64,000 nt of DNA, taken from NCBI RefSeq assembly GCF_009996845.1, contig NZ_JAACYS010000009.1, positions 1 to 64,000 on the forward strand, in the 5' to 3' direction. Source of the stretch: Pallidibacillus pasinlerensis. GTDB lineage: Bacteria > Bacillota > Bacilli > Bacillales > Caldibacillaceae. The position numbers and the translations under genes were made by a program. Below, piece after piece: positions 34,322-42,330 of the stretch (positions are counted from its first letter, which is position 1; every line of letters starts with the position of its first letter). Below the pieces are notes generated by a model. The model had not been told where the DNA came from and did not search any database. It saw only the letters and a list, made by a program, of their open reading frames with translations.

Positions 34322-34819
34322 TCAAACTGTCAAATCATTTTCTTTTTTAATATCAATTGCTTCTTGTAACAGTCGTTTGAGAAGAGCGGCAAAGACTGCA
34401 ACAACGAATGAAGCACCTTCAATCACTAATCCGATTAAAATAAGAGCTGGTAGATCATCCCATTCGGCAATTACAAAAAGCAGTGGTAAAGCTATCGTAT
34501 ATAACCCACTAATTGTAAGGCCATAATTTCGAATTTTCTTTAACGCGACAACGGACAGTTCTGAAAAAGCTTCATTATAGTCGATATAACGTAAAAGTTT
34601 TAGAGCTTGATACAGTGCCATGTAAAACGGTACCGCAGACACATACAAAATAAGCACAAGTCCTAATACAATAGATGCTAATGTTGTACCACCTAATTGA
34701 AATTGTTCAATCGCCTCACCGGCAATTTTCGGTAATAAAAATATACATAATGCTAAAACTGGAATTCCAATACAAAATACTGCAATTCTTAATAAAACTG
34801 TTGATCCTCGTTGTTTCAT
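34322..34819 (-). CDS. DUF2975 membrane protein
   Basis: 165 residues with four membrane segments (AVFCIGIPVLALCIFLL, SIVLGLVLILYVSAVPFY, LTISGLYTIALPLLFVIA, LIGLVIEGASFVVAVFAAL), the layout of DUF2975. Start at the second Met after GAGGTG. Paired with a YozG-type regulator. Function unknown. Confidence 0.85.
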   Translation of the reverse strand: MKQRGSTVLLRIAVFCIGIPVLALCIFLLPKIAGEAIEQFQLGGTTLASIVLGLVLILYVSAVPFYMALYQALKLLRYIDYNEAFSELSVVALKKIRNYGLTISGLYTIALPLLFVIAEWDDLPALILIGLVIEGASFVVAVFAALLKRLLQEAIDIKKENDLTV

Positions 34820-35137
34820 AAAAAACACCTCACTATTTATTTTCGAAATTTATCGTAACACGACATTTATTGTTTTTCAATAAATTTTTATCTTATTTTA
34901 TTATTTATTTGTCGTTTTTTAAAACAAAAGAACAGATACTACCATAAAAAGGCAATAAAATTGTTCTATAAACAAAAAACCGCACGAAGGATCAGGTCAC
35001 TGTTCCCTAACCCTTCGTGCAGTTTAATTTATTCCATATTATTTTGTAGTATTCATCTCGGTTTAGTAGGAATTAAACGTATAATATAGTGAAAAAAATT
35101 AGATTCAATTAGTACTAACTTTTTCATTGATCACATT
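34820..35137. other. Intergenic region with nhaC terminator, no gene seen
   Basis: About 318 AT-rich bases. It contains the promoter side of the DUF2975 gene (minus strand) and the terminator hairpin described separately; no open frame with a ribosome site was found. Confidence 0.5.
34970..35022 (-). terminator. Terminator hairpin with repeat-like loop
   Basis: GCACGAAGG / CCTTCGTGC stem (34982-34990 with 35012-35020) followed on the minus strand by GGTTTTTTG. The loop contains ATCAGGTCACTGTTCCC, which looks like a worn copy of the GGGACAGGTCC family. Probably terminates nhaC. Confidence 0.65.
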
Positions 35138-36466
35138 TTATATCGCTTTAGCTGGTTCATCCTTTTCTTGTTGCACTTTACTGTCCTTAAATTTAGGAAA
35201 TCCGATTAGAATTGCAATTGTACCACATATTCCTAGTAAAATTGGATAAAAGGAATATGGAAGGATACTGATTGGTGAGATCGCAGCTAATCCTGATGCG
35301 ACAAGCATTTGACCACCATACGGTACGAGTCCTTGCCAACAGCCAGGAAAAATATCAAGAATACTTGCCGATTTTCGCGGATCAATCTCATATTTATCAG
35401 CAATATTTTTTGCTAATGGTCCAGTTGCAACGATGGAAATTGTATTATTTGCAGTCGCAATATCGGTTACACTTACTAAACCTGCAATTCCAAATTCAGC
35501 ACCTTTTTTGGATTTAATTTTACTTGAAACAAAGTTTAACAACCACTGAATTCCGCCATTATGTTGGATAATGCCAATCATACCACCGATTAATATAGCA
35601 ACAATCGCTAAGTCTTCCATATTAATAATCCCTTGTGAAACTGCTTGGATAAATCCTGATAATGTATAAGAACCATCAAATAAACCAATTATTCCTGCTA
35701 AAATAGTCCCTCCAATTAATACAACAAGAACATTCACGCCTAATAATGCAGCAAGAAACACAGCGATATATGGGACAACTTTAATAAATTCATATTCATA
35801 ACTTCCGAGTGTTTCTATTATAATTCCGCTCGTAATAATCCAAAGAATGGCCGCAGTAACAATCGCTCCTGGTAAAACAATTAGGAAATTCGTCTTGAAT
35901 TTATCACTCATTTTCGTACCTTGTGTCCTGACAGCAGCGATCGTCGTATCGGAAATCATCGAAAGATTATCCCCAAACATTGCCCCACCAATTACTGTTC
36001 CCATTGCTAAAGATAGCGGAATTCCTGTTTGTTCTGCGATACCAATTCCGATTGGAGCAAGTGCTGCAACAGTTCCCATCGATGTCCCCATTGATAATGA
36101 AATGAAACAACCAACAATAAATAATCCAACCATTAAAAGATTACTAGGAATTAAGGATAAGACCATATTTACAGTGGCCTCAACGCCACCCATTCCTTTT
36201 GCTGTTTCCGCAAATGCACCAGCTAAAATGAAAATAACAACTAATAACATAATATTCGGGTGACCTGCCCCTTTAGCAAAGATCTCAATTTTAGCTGATA
36301 GCTTTTCCTTTCTATTCATTACTAGCGCAACGGCGGACGCTATTATAATGGCCACGTTTAAAGGCATATTTGAAAAGTCTCCAGAAATAATACCTGTTCC
36401 AACAAATAATAAAACAAAAATTAACAACGGAAATAGTGCACTGAAGCTTTCTTTTTGAACACTCAT
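35138..36466 (-). CDS. Na+/H+ antiporter, NhaC family
   Basis: 442 residues, about 11-12 membrane segments. Family markers: SMGTSMGTVAALAPIGIGIA, IGGAMFGDNLSMISDTTIAA (with the conserved D-N-L-S and S-D-T) and PGCWQGLVPYGGQMLVASG. It should exchange sodium or an organic anion against protons; the NhaC family includes the malate/lactate antiporter MleN, so the cargo is not fixed. It follows the truncated SDR gene by 32 bases on the same strand, suggesting an original dehydrogenase-transporter operon. Confidence 0.88.
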   Translation of the reverse strand: MSVQKESFSALFPLLIFVLLFVGTGIISGDFSNMPLNVAIIIASAVALVMNRKEKLSAKIEIFAKGAGHPNIMLLVVIFILAGAFAETAKGMGGVEATVNMVLSLIPSNLLMVGLFIVGCFISLSMGTSMGTVAALAPIGIGIAEQTGIPLSLAMGTVIGGAMFGDNLSMISDTTIAAVRTQGTKMSDKFKTNFLIVLPGAIVTAAILWIITSGIIIETLGSYEYEFIKVVPYIAVFLAALLGVNVLVVLIGGTILAGIIGLFDGSYTLSGFIQAVSQGIINMEDLAIVAILIGGMIGIIQHNGGIQWLLNFVSSKIKSKKGAEFGIAGLVSVTDIATANNTISIVATGPLAKNIADKYEIDPRKSASILDIFPGCWQGLVPYGGQMLVASGLAAISPISILPYSFYPILLGICGTIAILIGFPKFKDSKVQQEKDEPAKAI

Positions 36467-36498
36467 ATTAAACTCTTCCCTTCATTTTTTATATTTGA

Positions 36499-37062
36499 TT
36501 AATTCATCGTCATACCACCAGTAACATTAATACCTTGACCAGTCATATAATCGGAGTATGTTGATGCCAAAAAGACAACAACATTGGCAATATCTTGCGG
36601 CACGGCGGTTCGACCTAAAGGAATTTGACTATTGTCTTCTCGTTCAATTTCTTCTGCTTCTAGACCACGTAATTCGCCTCCAATTTCTCTTTCTCTATGT
36701 TTCATATTTGTTTCTACAATGCCAGGGCATACTGCATTTACATTAATCTTATCTTTGGCTAATTCAATGGCGGCAACTTTTGTTAAACCTAGTACAGCAT
36801 GTTTGGACGCAACGTAACTCCCCATTAAACGATAGCCGTTTTTCCCAGCCTGTGACGCAATATTAATGATTTTGCCACCTTCGCCCTGAGATTGTAATAC
36901 TTTAGCCACCGCTTGTGTACAGAGGTAAACACCTTTAGCATTTACATCCATCGTTTTATTCCAATCGGACTCTTTAATATCAACAAAATAATCCATCGTT
37001 GAAATGCCGGCATTATTAACGAGAATGTCAACTCTACCAAAATAGTTGTTTGAGTCAAGTAT
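36499..37062 (-). pseudogene. Short-chain dehydrogenase, 5' end cut off at insertion sequence
   Basis: The frame starts without an initiation codon at the IS edge with NYFGRVDILVNNAGIST, then runs to the normal end. It keeps the NNAG motif, IINIASQAG (catalytic Ser), YVASK (Tyr, Lys) and the C-terminal GQGINVTGG. Only the first 75-80 residues, with the nucleotide-binding TGxxxGIG motif, are missing. No N-terminal half was found on the far side of the transposase gene. Confidence 0.8.
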
Positions 37063-38570
37063 TTATAGGCAGTTTTTTTCACACCTTAAATTTGAAAGCG
37101 GATTCAAACTCTTAGGATACTCTCTTGGTAAGAATTTTGCCTTTTTTAAAAGCCAGACAACTCTTTTAATGCTTTGTAAACTGGTATGTTAGCTTTTCCT
37201 TTTAGATATAGAACGTTGTCTCTAGTGGCTTCACCAATTGTGCTCGTAACTTTTTCTTTATAGTATCTTGGTGGGTTCTTTTCCACCTTTGTTTCAGTCC
37301 ATTTTTCGATCCTGCCAAATAGTGTTTTTAAGGTCAATTTATCCAAGTAAGCTACCAAACCAGTGAACATGGCACTTACACCTTTATCCACCCAACTACG
37401 GCCATTTTTAAGTCTTTTGGCAAATACACTCATGGTTCCTTCTGCACTACCCATCGGACGCATTCCTGTTGTATCTATACCCTGTTCTTTAAGCCAGTTA
37501 CGATAATCTCCCAAGGCTTCTGGATATTTCTCTAATTGGCGAATAAATGCTTCTAGACGTTCCTCTTGCTCATCATCCTCTAGCGTTCCGACTGCACTGT
37601 TAAGCTCTGTAAGCAATTTCTCATAATCATATGATGCAAGCGCCTTACGAATTGGACGATAACGTGGGTGATGACGGAACAAACTTCGAATCTCCCGTGC
37701 CACATGGAAACGATCAAGCGAAAAGAATGCACGATCTTTGAAATAGTCACGACAAGTTGTAATCCAATTTGCACCATCTCCATTTATTACCAACTTATGA
37801 ATGGTTGGATCATACTCAAAGTTTTCGATGAGAAAGTCCTCAAACGCCTCCCAAAATGGCTGGTTCCCTTCATGTACGAAATGGCGTTTATTCTTCAGTC
37901 TTACTCGTTTCCCATTGACTTCCCAGCCTTGATGAACTGCGGCTATTTTCTCTTCTTTTCCCTTTTTTCGTTTACCTTGACGTTTTACAAACAAACCATC
38001 GACCTCTACAAATAATACAGGTTGATGTACATGCTCACGCTTTTTTGGAATACTCGAAGCTTGTAATAAGTGTTGACGGATTGCCTCATGACTAATAACC
38101 CGATAGCCTAAAAGGGTTTCTAACGTACTGGCTGCTTTTCGATAGGAAGGTCCCTGAACAGCTAATTCAATAGCTACCTCCTCAATCAATGGGCTAAAAG
38201 AACCTGCATCCTCAAACTCTAAATAACGATCAAGGAGAAAAACATATTCCCCTGTCTCCCGGTCACGGTAATAATTACGATTTAATTCAATCTCTCCGAA
38301 GAGACTAGTTATATGATATTTTCTTTTATCAATGAGTCGATAGCGTTTTTTATCTCGTTCTTCTGCAATCTGTTGATCCATATCCTCCAAAATATTTTTC
38401 ATAACGCTGGAGAAGGTATCTTGTAATTGCCTCCAAACCATTTGCTCAATTTCTTTTAAATTTGGATATTTTGTGATATTCTTTTCCATGAGGGATACTC
38501 CTTTCTCGGTAATGGTTGTTTTGCTTGACTATCATTCTACCAAGGAGTACCCTCTTTTTCATTATATCTG
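37063..38570 (-). mobile_element. ISLre2-family insertion sequence (boundaries approximate)
   Basis: Holds the transposase gene and flanks. The left edge is set by the point where SDR coding sequence ends; the right edge is estimated. I could not identify matching terminal inverted repeats or a target duplication by eye. Confidence 0.6.
37146..38489 (-). CDS. ISLre2-family (UPF0236) transposase
   Basis: 447 residues, full length for the family. Features: RYRLIDKRKYHITSLFGEIE near the N-terminus, a DDE-type core with VLFVEVDGLFVKRQGKRKKG, LVINGDGANWI and FSLDRFHVAREI, and C-terminal GMRPMGSAEGTMSVFAKRLK. AAAGGAG precedes the ATG. The frame is intact, so the element may still be active; its insertion disrupts an SDR gene. 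Confidence 0.93.
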   Translation of the reverse strand: MEKNITKYPNLKEIEQMVWRQLQDTFSSVMKNILEDMDQQIAEERDKKRYRLIDKRKYHITSLFGEIELNRNYYRDRETGEYVFLLDRYLEFEDAGSFSPLIEEVAIELAVQGPSYRKAASTLETLLGYRVISHEAIRQHLLQASSIPKKREHVHQPVLFVEVDGLFVKRQGKRKKGKEEKIAAVHQGWEVNGKRVRLKNKRHFVHEGNQPFWEAFEDFLIENFEYDPTIHKLVINGDGANWITTCRDYFKDRAFFSLDRFHVAREIRSLFRHHPRYRPIRKALASYDYEKLLTELNSAVGTLEDDEQEERLEAFIRQLEKYPEALGDYRNWLKEQGIDTTGMRPMGSAEGTMSVFAKRLKNGRSWVDKGVSAMFTGLVAYLDKLTLKTLFGRIEKWTETKVEKNPPRYYKEKVTSTIGEATRDNVLYLKGKANIPVYKALKELSGF

Positions 38571-38596
38571 CTTTTTTCCTACCGCGCTTCCGCTTG

Positions 38597-38650
38597 CTTG
38601 CCCCTTCATTTAGTGAACTCACTACGTTCGTTCACTAAATGAAGGGGATA
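38597..38650. repeat. Perfect 18-base inverted repeat
   Basis: CCCCTTCATTTAGTGAAC (38601-38618) and its exact complement (38630-38647) around an 11-base loop. It lies just past the insertion sequence. No T-tract follows, so it is not an obvious terminator; it could be part of the element's end or a separate palindrome. Confidence 0.75.
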
Positions 38651-38687
38651 AAATTTATTCCGCCCACAATAATTTTACTCATACAAG

Positions 38688-38805
38688 TTATCCACAACAA
38701 ACAAAAATAAGTTATCCACATTTTTTAAAAAAATAAGCAAAATTGGTTCTTTTTGACCCTTTTTGTAAATAAATTTAACTGGAAAATTTTACCAACTGTG
38801 GATAA
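38688..38805. promoter_or_regulatory. Cluster of three perfect DnaA boxes
   Basis: TTATCCACA occurs exactly at 38688-38696 and 38712-38720, and inverted (TGTGGATAA) at 38797-38805. The sequence between is very AT-rich. This is a 555-base gap with no gene between the transposase and mscL. It may titrate DnaA or regulate mscL; a replication origin is not suggested by the neighbouring genes. Confidence 0.8.
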
Positions 38806-39044
38806 GTCGTAATTGCATAATACTACCGAAAATTGATAAATTTACTCCTCATAGCTGTTCTTCTGAGGAAAAACTTGTCTTATTAATAAAATTGTGTGAA
38901 GATAAAGAGTTTAATTAAGTTTTTTCCAGTCATTACTAACCTACTTTGATGACTTTTTTTACAAATCAGTGCAAAATACTCATGAAACAGTTTCGTTTTA
39001 TGTAATAATAGAGAAGCTAGATTTCAAAATGGAAGGGTGATTAT

Positions 39045-39431
39045 ATGTGGAAAGAGTTTAAAGAGTTTGCGATGAAAGGGAACGTTATTGATTTAGCAAT
39101 GGGGGTCCTCATCGGTACAGCATTTAATAAAATTGTTACATCATTAGTAAATGATATAATTATGCCTATTTTTGGTTACGTTGTTGGAAAAGAAACCTTT
39201 GCCCATTTAGCATGGGGAAATATTAAATACGGTGCTTTCGTTCAAACGATTGTCGACTTTTTAATTATTGGGTTTTCTTTATTTGTTGTTGTAAAAACAA
39301 TTAATAAATTGAAAGAGATCCGAGAAAAAGAAGCACAAGAGGAAGAAGAAGCAACTATAACAAAAGAAGAAGAACTACTAACGGAAATTCGCGATTTGTT
39401 AAAAGAACAACGGTCAAATTCTACAAACTAA
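39045..39431 (+). CDS. mscL: Large-conductance mechanosensitive channel MscL
   Basis: 128 residues with the MscL plan: N-terminal amphipathic segment ([20 protein letters not shown]), TM1 with the pore-lining G-x-x-x-G/A pattern, a short loop, TM2 ([20 protein letters not shown]) and an acidic/basic cytoplasmic helix. It opens under membrane tension to release solutes on hypo-osmotic shock. Ribosome site GGAAGGG. Single gene followed by a bidirectional terminator and preceded by the DnaA-box cluster. Confidence 0.95.
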   Translation: MWKEFKEFAMKGNVIDLAMGVLIGTAFNKIVTSLVNDIIMPIFGYVVGKETFAHLAWGNIKYGAFVQTIVDFLIIGFSLFVVVKTINKLKEIREKEAQEEEEATITKEEELLTEIRDLLKEQRSNSTN

Positions 39432-39440
39432 ATCCATTAT

Positions 39441-39486
39441 AAAAAATCTAACCCCAGAAAGCTTTTTTCTGAGGTTAGATTTTTAA
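39441..39486. terminator. Bidirectional intrinsic terminator
   Basis: ATCTAACCCCAGAAA pairs with TTTCTGAGGTTAGAT, with A6 on the left and T4 on the right. Serves mscL and the convergent AlaX-like gene. Confidence 0.8.
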
Positions 39487-40655
39487 ATATTAATTTTTTC
39501 TTTAATATGTAGGACAAACTGCTCTAACGACTGTTCATTAGTGAAGGAGCACTGTGCTCTTTTTGCATTTCCTCCGCCTTTACCATTATATTTATTTGCT
39601 TCTTCCTTTACAATTTTTCCACAATCGATTGATAAGTTACCACTTTGTGTAATTAGAAGCTTATTTTCATTTTTTGTACCTAAAACAATAAGTTGGGCTT
39701 CATTTTCTAACAATTTTTGACTTACAATACCGAGTTCTTTTATCGTAAGTTCTTGAAAAATTTGATAAACTTTCTCTTTTCCTTGTTCTTTAATTATTTG
39801 ATTAGCTAATAAGTCTGCATACTGATTAAACAGTGTTGTATAATTCCGTTCTTTTTCTTTATTTGCTTCTTTTAATTTCTCAACTTGATTCAATAACAAA
39901 TCTTGCCCAGTTGTAAGGAGCTTTGATAGATCCGCAATTAATTGATGCTTTTCGGTATAATCTTTTAAAAGTCTCAATCCGCAAATAAAATAAAGACGGA
40001 TTTTACCTTTCATTTTTTCTGTTTTTAATAATTTTAAAAGTCCAATCTCACTTGTTGAATTTACATGGGTACCGGCACAGGCATTATATTCAATGTTTTC
40101 TATTTGAACGATTCTCAGTCGGTCAATTCCTTCTGGTATTTTTCGAATATCATACTTTTCAGCTTCATCGCGATTGATATAGAAGACGTTTACTTTATGA
40201 TTAGCAACAATATGATCATTAACTACTTTTTCGATCTTGTTCAATTGCTCATCGGATAGAGATGAAACGTCCAAGTCTATCGTCGCAGTTTCATTACTAA
40301 GGTGAAATGATAGGGTGTTTATACCAAATAAATCTAAACAAATAGCTGAAAGTAAATGTTGACCGGAATGATGTTGTGTATGATCAATGCGACGATAATG
40401 ATCGATTTTGCAATCAACTACTTTTTCTTCTGGCTTTGTATTTAAAACATGGAAAACTTCTTCATCTTTTTTAATACAATCAATCACCTCATAGTTACCA
40501 ATCCATCCTAAATCTGCAGGTTGTCCGCCACCTTCTGGATAAAAGGCAGTTTCTTTTAAAGTAACATAATATAAATCATCATGTTCAAAAACACCGGTTA
40601 TTTCAGTCGTCCATTCAAAAACTTTCGGATCTGTATAAAATAATTTTTCTGTCAT
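39483..40655 (-). CDS. Alanyl-tRNA editing protein (AlaX-L type, DHHA1 domain)
   Basis: 390 residues related to the editing half of alanyl-tRNA synthetase; it should hydrolyse mischarged Ser- or Gly-tRNA(Ala). N-terminal beta domain (ETAFYPEGGGQPADLG), then the zinc/catalytic motifs HHSGQHLLS (H-x3-H) and CAGTHV (C-x3-H), a helical linker and the C-terminal DHHA1 domain with GGGNAKRAQ. Complete and in keeping with AlaX-L. AGGAGG-like site before the ATG. Single-gene unit. Confidence 0.9.
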   Translation of the reverse strand: MTEKLFYTDPKVFEWTTEITGVFEHDDLYYVTLKETAFYPEGGGQPADLGWIGNYEVIDCIKKDEEVFHVLNTKPEEKVVDCKIDHYRRIDHTQHHSGQHLLSAICLDLFGINTLSFHLSNETATIDLDVSSLSDEQLNKIEKVVNDHIVANHKVNVFYINRDEAEKYDIRKIPEGIDRLRIVQIENIEYNACAGTHVNSTSEIGLLKLLKTEKMKGKIRLYFICGLRLLKDYTEKHQLIADLSKLLTTGQDLLLNQVEKLKEANKEKERNYTTLFNQYADLLANQIIKEQGKEKVYQIFQELTIKELGIVSQKLLENEAQLIVLGTKNENKLLITQSGNLSIDCGKIVKEEANKYNGKGGGNAKRAQCSFTNEQSLEQFVLHIKEKINI

Positions 40656-40789
40656 TAAAATGCCTCCAAATATGAATGTATGTATTAAATAAAAATATAA
40701 TAATTCTATTATAACGAAAATTTTTGAATGGATAAAAGATAGTATCTGAAATAAATAAACGATGTAGAAAAATTTAGGTTTTATGTTGA

Positions 40790-40892
40790 GGTGGCGGCGA
40801 CTCCAGCGGGATAAGCGTGAGTCTTGAGACCCCGCAGGCGAGAATGCGAGACGAGGAGGCTCAGAGCAGCCCCTAGGAAAGCGTCCGCCACC
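40790..40892. repeat. 103-base GC-rich dispersed repeat, copy 1
   Basis: Begins GGTGGCGGCGACTCCAGCGG and ends AAAGCGTCCGCCACC, with internal CCCCGCAGGCGAGAATGCGA and GACGAGGAGGCTCAGAGCAG. The ends are complementary (GGTGGCGG.CGAC / GCGTCCGCCACC), so the transcript would fold into a long branched hairpin. It is far more GC-rich than its surroundings. A second copy lies at 48157. Similar elements are widespread in Bacillaceae. Confidence 0.85.
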
Positions 40893-40945
40893 AAAAAGAA
40901 AGTTATAAAAATAAGGGGGGATTTACTTGTAAAATTATAATTATT

Positions 40946-41584
40946 TTAATTTTTTATCGCTTCAAGAATCCAAACAAATTTATTCATTTGTTGAAAAGTT
41001 ACAGTGAAATCATTTTTCATTAACATATGTTCAAATATCGGAATAAATGTATAGTACTCTGTTTGTAAATCTTCAATTAAACGATTGTAATTTTTTTCTT
41101 TCGCCCAATTGATAATGTTTTCTCTTGCTTCTTCATTTTCAAACATCGTATCTGCAAATACAATTTTATCACCTGACTGAAGCAGGGAAGCATATAGCTC
41201 CAAGGCCTTTTCTTTTTCTTTATCCTTTAAATGATGAAAGGCATAGGAACTCACAATCGATTGAATCGGTTTTTCTAGATTAGGAAAAAGTAAAAAGTCT
41301 CCATCAAAAACAATCAGGGAAGGAATTTTTTGTTTTGCAATTGCACGCATTTCTTTGGAAGGTTCAATACCTATAACATCGTGCCCTTGTTCAATTAACT
41401 TTTTTGTTAAATTTCCAGTACCAACCCCAAATTCTACTACAGTTCCTTTAGCTTTTGCTGCAACTGTACTTAATATTTGGTCATATTTATAAAAAACTTC
41501 TTTATATTGTTCGTCCTTTCCATCGACGGTATCATCATATGTCAATGCCCACTCATCAAATAATTGATCGAATTCTCTACCCAT
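40946..41584 (-). CDS. yrrT: SAM-dependent methyltransferase YrrT
   Basis: 212-residue class I methyltransferase. N-terminal MGREFDQLFDEWALTYDDTV is the YrrT hallmark; motif I is VVEFGVGTGNLTKKL, followed by VIGIEPSKEM and an SSYAFHHLKD motif. In B. subtilis yrrT heads the yrrT-mtnN-mccA-mccB operon of methionine-to-cysteine conversion. Here it is divergent from luxS-mccA-mccB. Start at the ATG at 41584; GGAGG lies 11 bases upstream. Methyl acceptor unknown. Confidence 0.87.
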   Translation of the reverse strand: MGREFDQLFDEWALTYDDTVDGKDEQYKEVFYKYDQILSTVAAKAKGTVVEFGVGTGNLTKKLIEQGHDVIGIEPSKEMRAIAKQKIPSLIVFDGDFLLFPNLEKPIQSIVSSYAFHHLKDKEKEKALELYASLLQSGDKIVFADTMFENEEARENIINWAKEKNYNRLIEDLQTEYYTFIPIFEHMLMKNDFTVTFQQMNKFVWILEAIKN

Positions 41585-41846
41585 GGCTAAACAAACCTCC
41601 AATTTATAAACAAACATATGAATTTGTTTAATTTTTATAATGCAATCTTACTTAACATATGATAAAATCAAATCATACAATTCCTACATGTATAGTATGA
41701 ATTTTAATTGAAAATGTCAATATCTTTGAATTTTAATTATTTTTTCGTTGCAAAATGTTGGTATACTTGAAAATTAATATATCTTTACAATTCCAAAGAA
41801 TCATATCATACTTATATAGTAGGATTTTTTAATTGGAGGTATTGAT
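41585..41846. promoter_or_regulatory. Divergent control region yrrT / luxS
   Basis: 262 AT-rich bases between the two start codons. ACAATTCC occurs twice (near 41678 and 41789), the second within the dyad ATTCCAAAGAAT; this recalls CymR-type operators of Bacillus sulfur genes but is only suggestive. No riboswitch fold was recognised. Confidence 0.4.
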
Positions 41847-42314
41847 ATGGAAATGAAAAAAATGAATGTAGAAAGTTTTAACCTTGATCATACAAAAGTA
41901 AAAGCACCTTATGTTCGATTAGCTAGCGTAAGCGAGGGTGTTAACGGAGATAAAATTTACAAATATGATGTCCGTTTTTGCCAACCAAATAAAGAGCATA
42001 TGGAAATGCCGGCATTACATTCTCTAGAACATATGATGGCAGAACATATTCGTAATCATCATGATACAATCTTTGACGTTAGTCCGATGGGATGTCAAAC
42101 AGGATTCTACGTTTCAGTCATTAATGACGGGAATTATGATGCTTTCTTAGAATTATTAGAAAAAACATTAACAGATGTTGTTAATGCTACAGATGTTCCA
42201 GCATGTAACCCAGTTCAATGTGGTTGGGCAGAAAGTCATAGTTTAGAAGGAGCCCAAGAAATTGCTCGAAAAATGCTTTCCAAGAAGGATGAGTGGAAAG
42301 AAGTATTTGCATAA
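41847..42314 (+). CDS. luxS: S-ribosylhomocysteine lyase (LuxS)
   Basis: 155-residue metalloenzyme cleaving S-ribosylhomocysteine to homocysteine and the AI-2 precursor DPD. Metal ligands are seen in [13 protein letters not shown] (H-x3-H) and the Cys of [12 protein letters not shown]; the second catalytic Cys is in GCQTGFY. Length is normal. It is the first gene of luxS-mccA-mccB, so the homocysteine it makes feeds straight into cysteine synthesis. The Pfs/MtnN nucleosidase that supplies its substrate is not in this operon. Confidence 0.96.
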   Translation: MEMKKMNVESFNLDHTKVKAPYVRLASVSEGVNGDKIYKYDVRFCQPNKEHMEMPALHSLEHMMAEHIRNHHDTIFDVSPMGCQTGFYVSVINDGNYDAFLELLEKTLTDVVNATDVPACNPVQCGWAESHSLEGAQEIARKMLSKKDEWKEVFA

Positions 42315-42330
42315 AAAAGGATGTGTTTTC

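Noticed and set aside
38688-38805. DnaA boxes as chromosomal or plasmid origin
   Set aside because: No dnaA, dnaN, rep or partition gene is nearby; the neighbours are a transposase and mscL.
41585-41846. Riboswitch or T-box between yrrT and luxS
   Set aside because: No S-box, T-box or other aptamer core was recognised in this AT-rich region.
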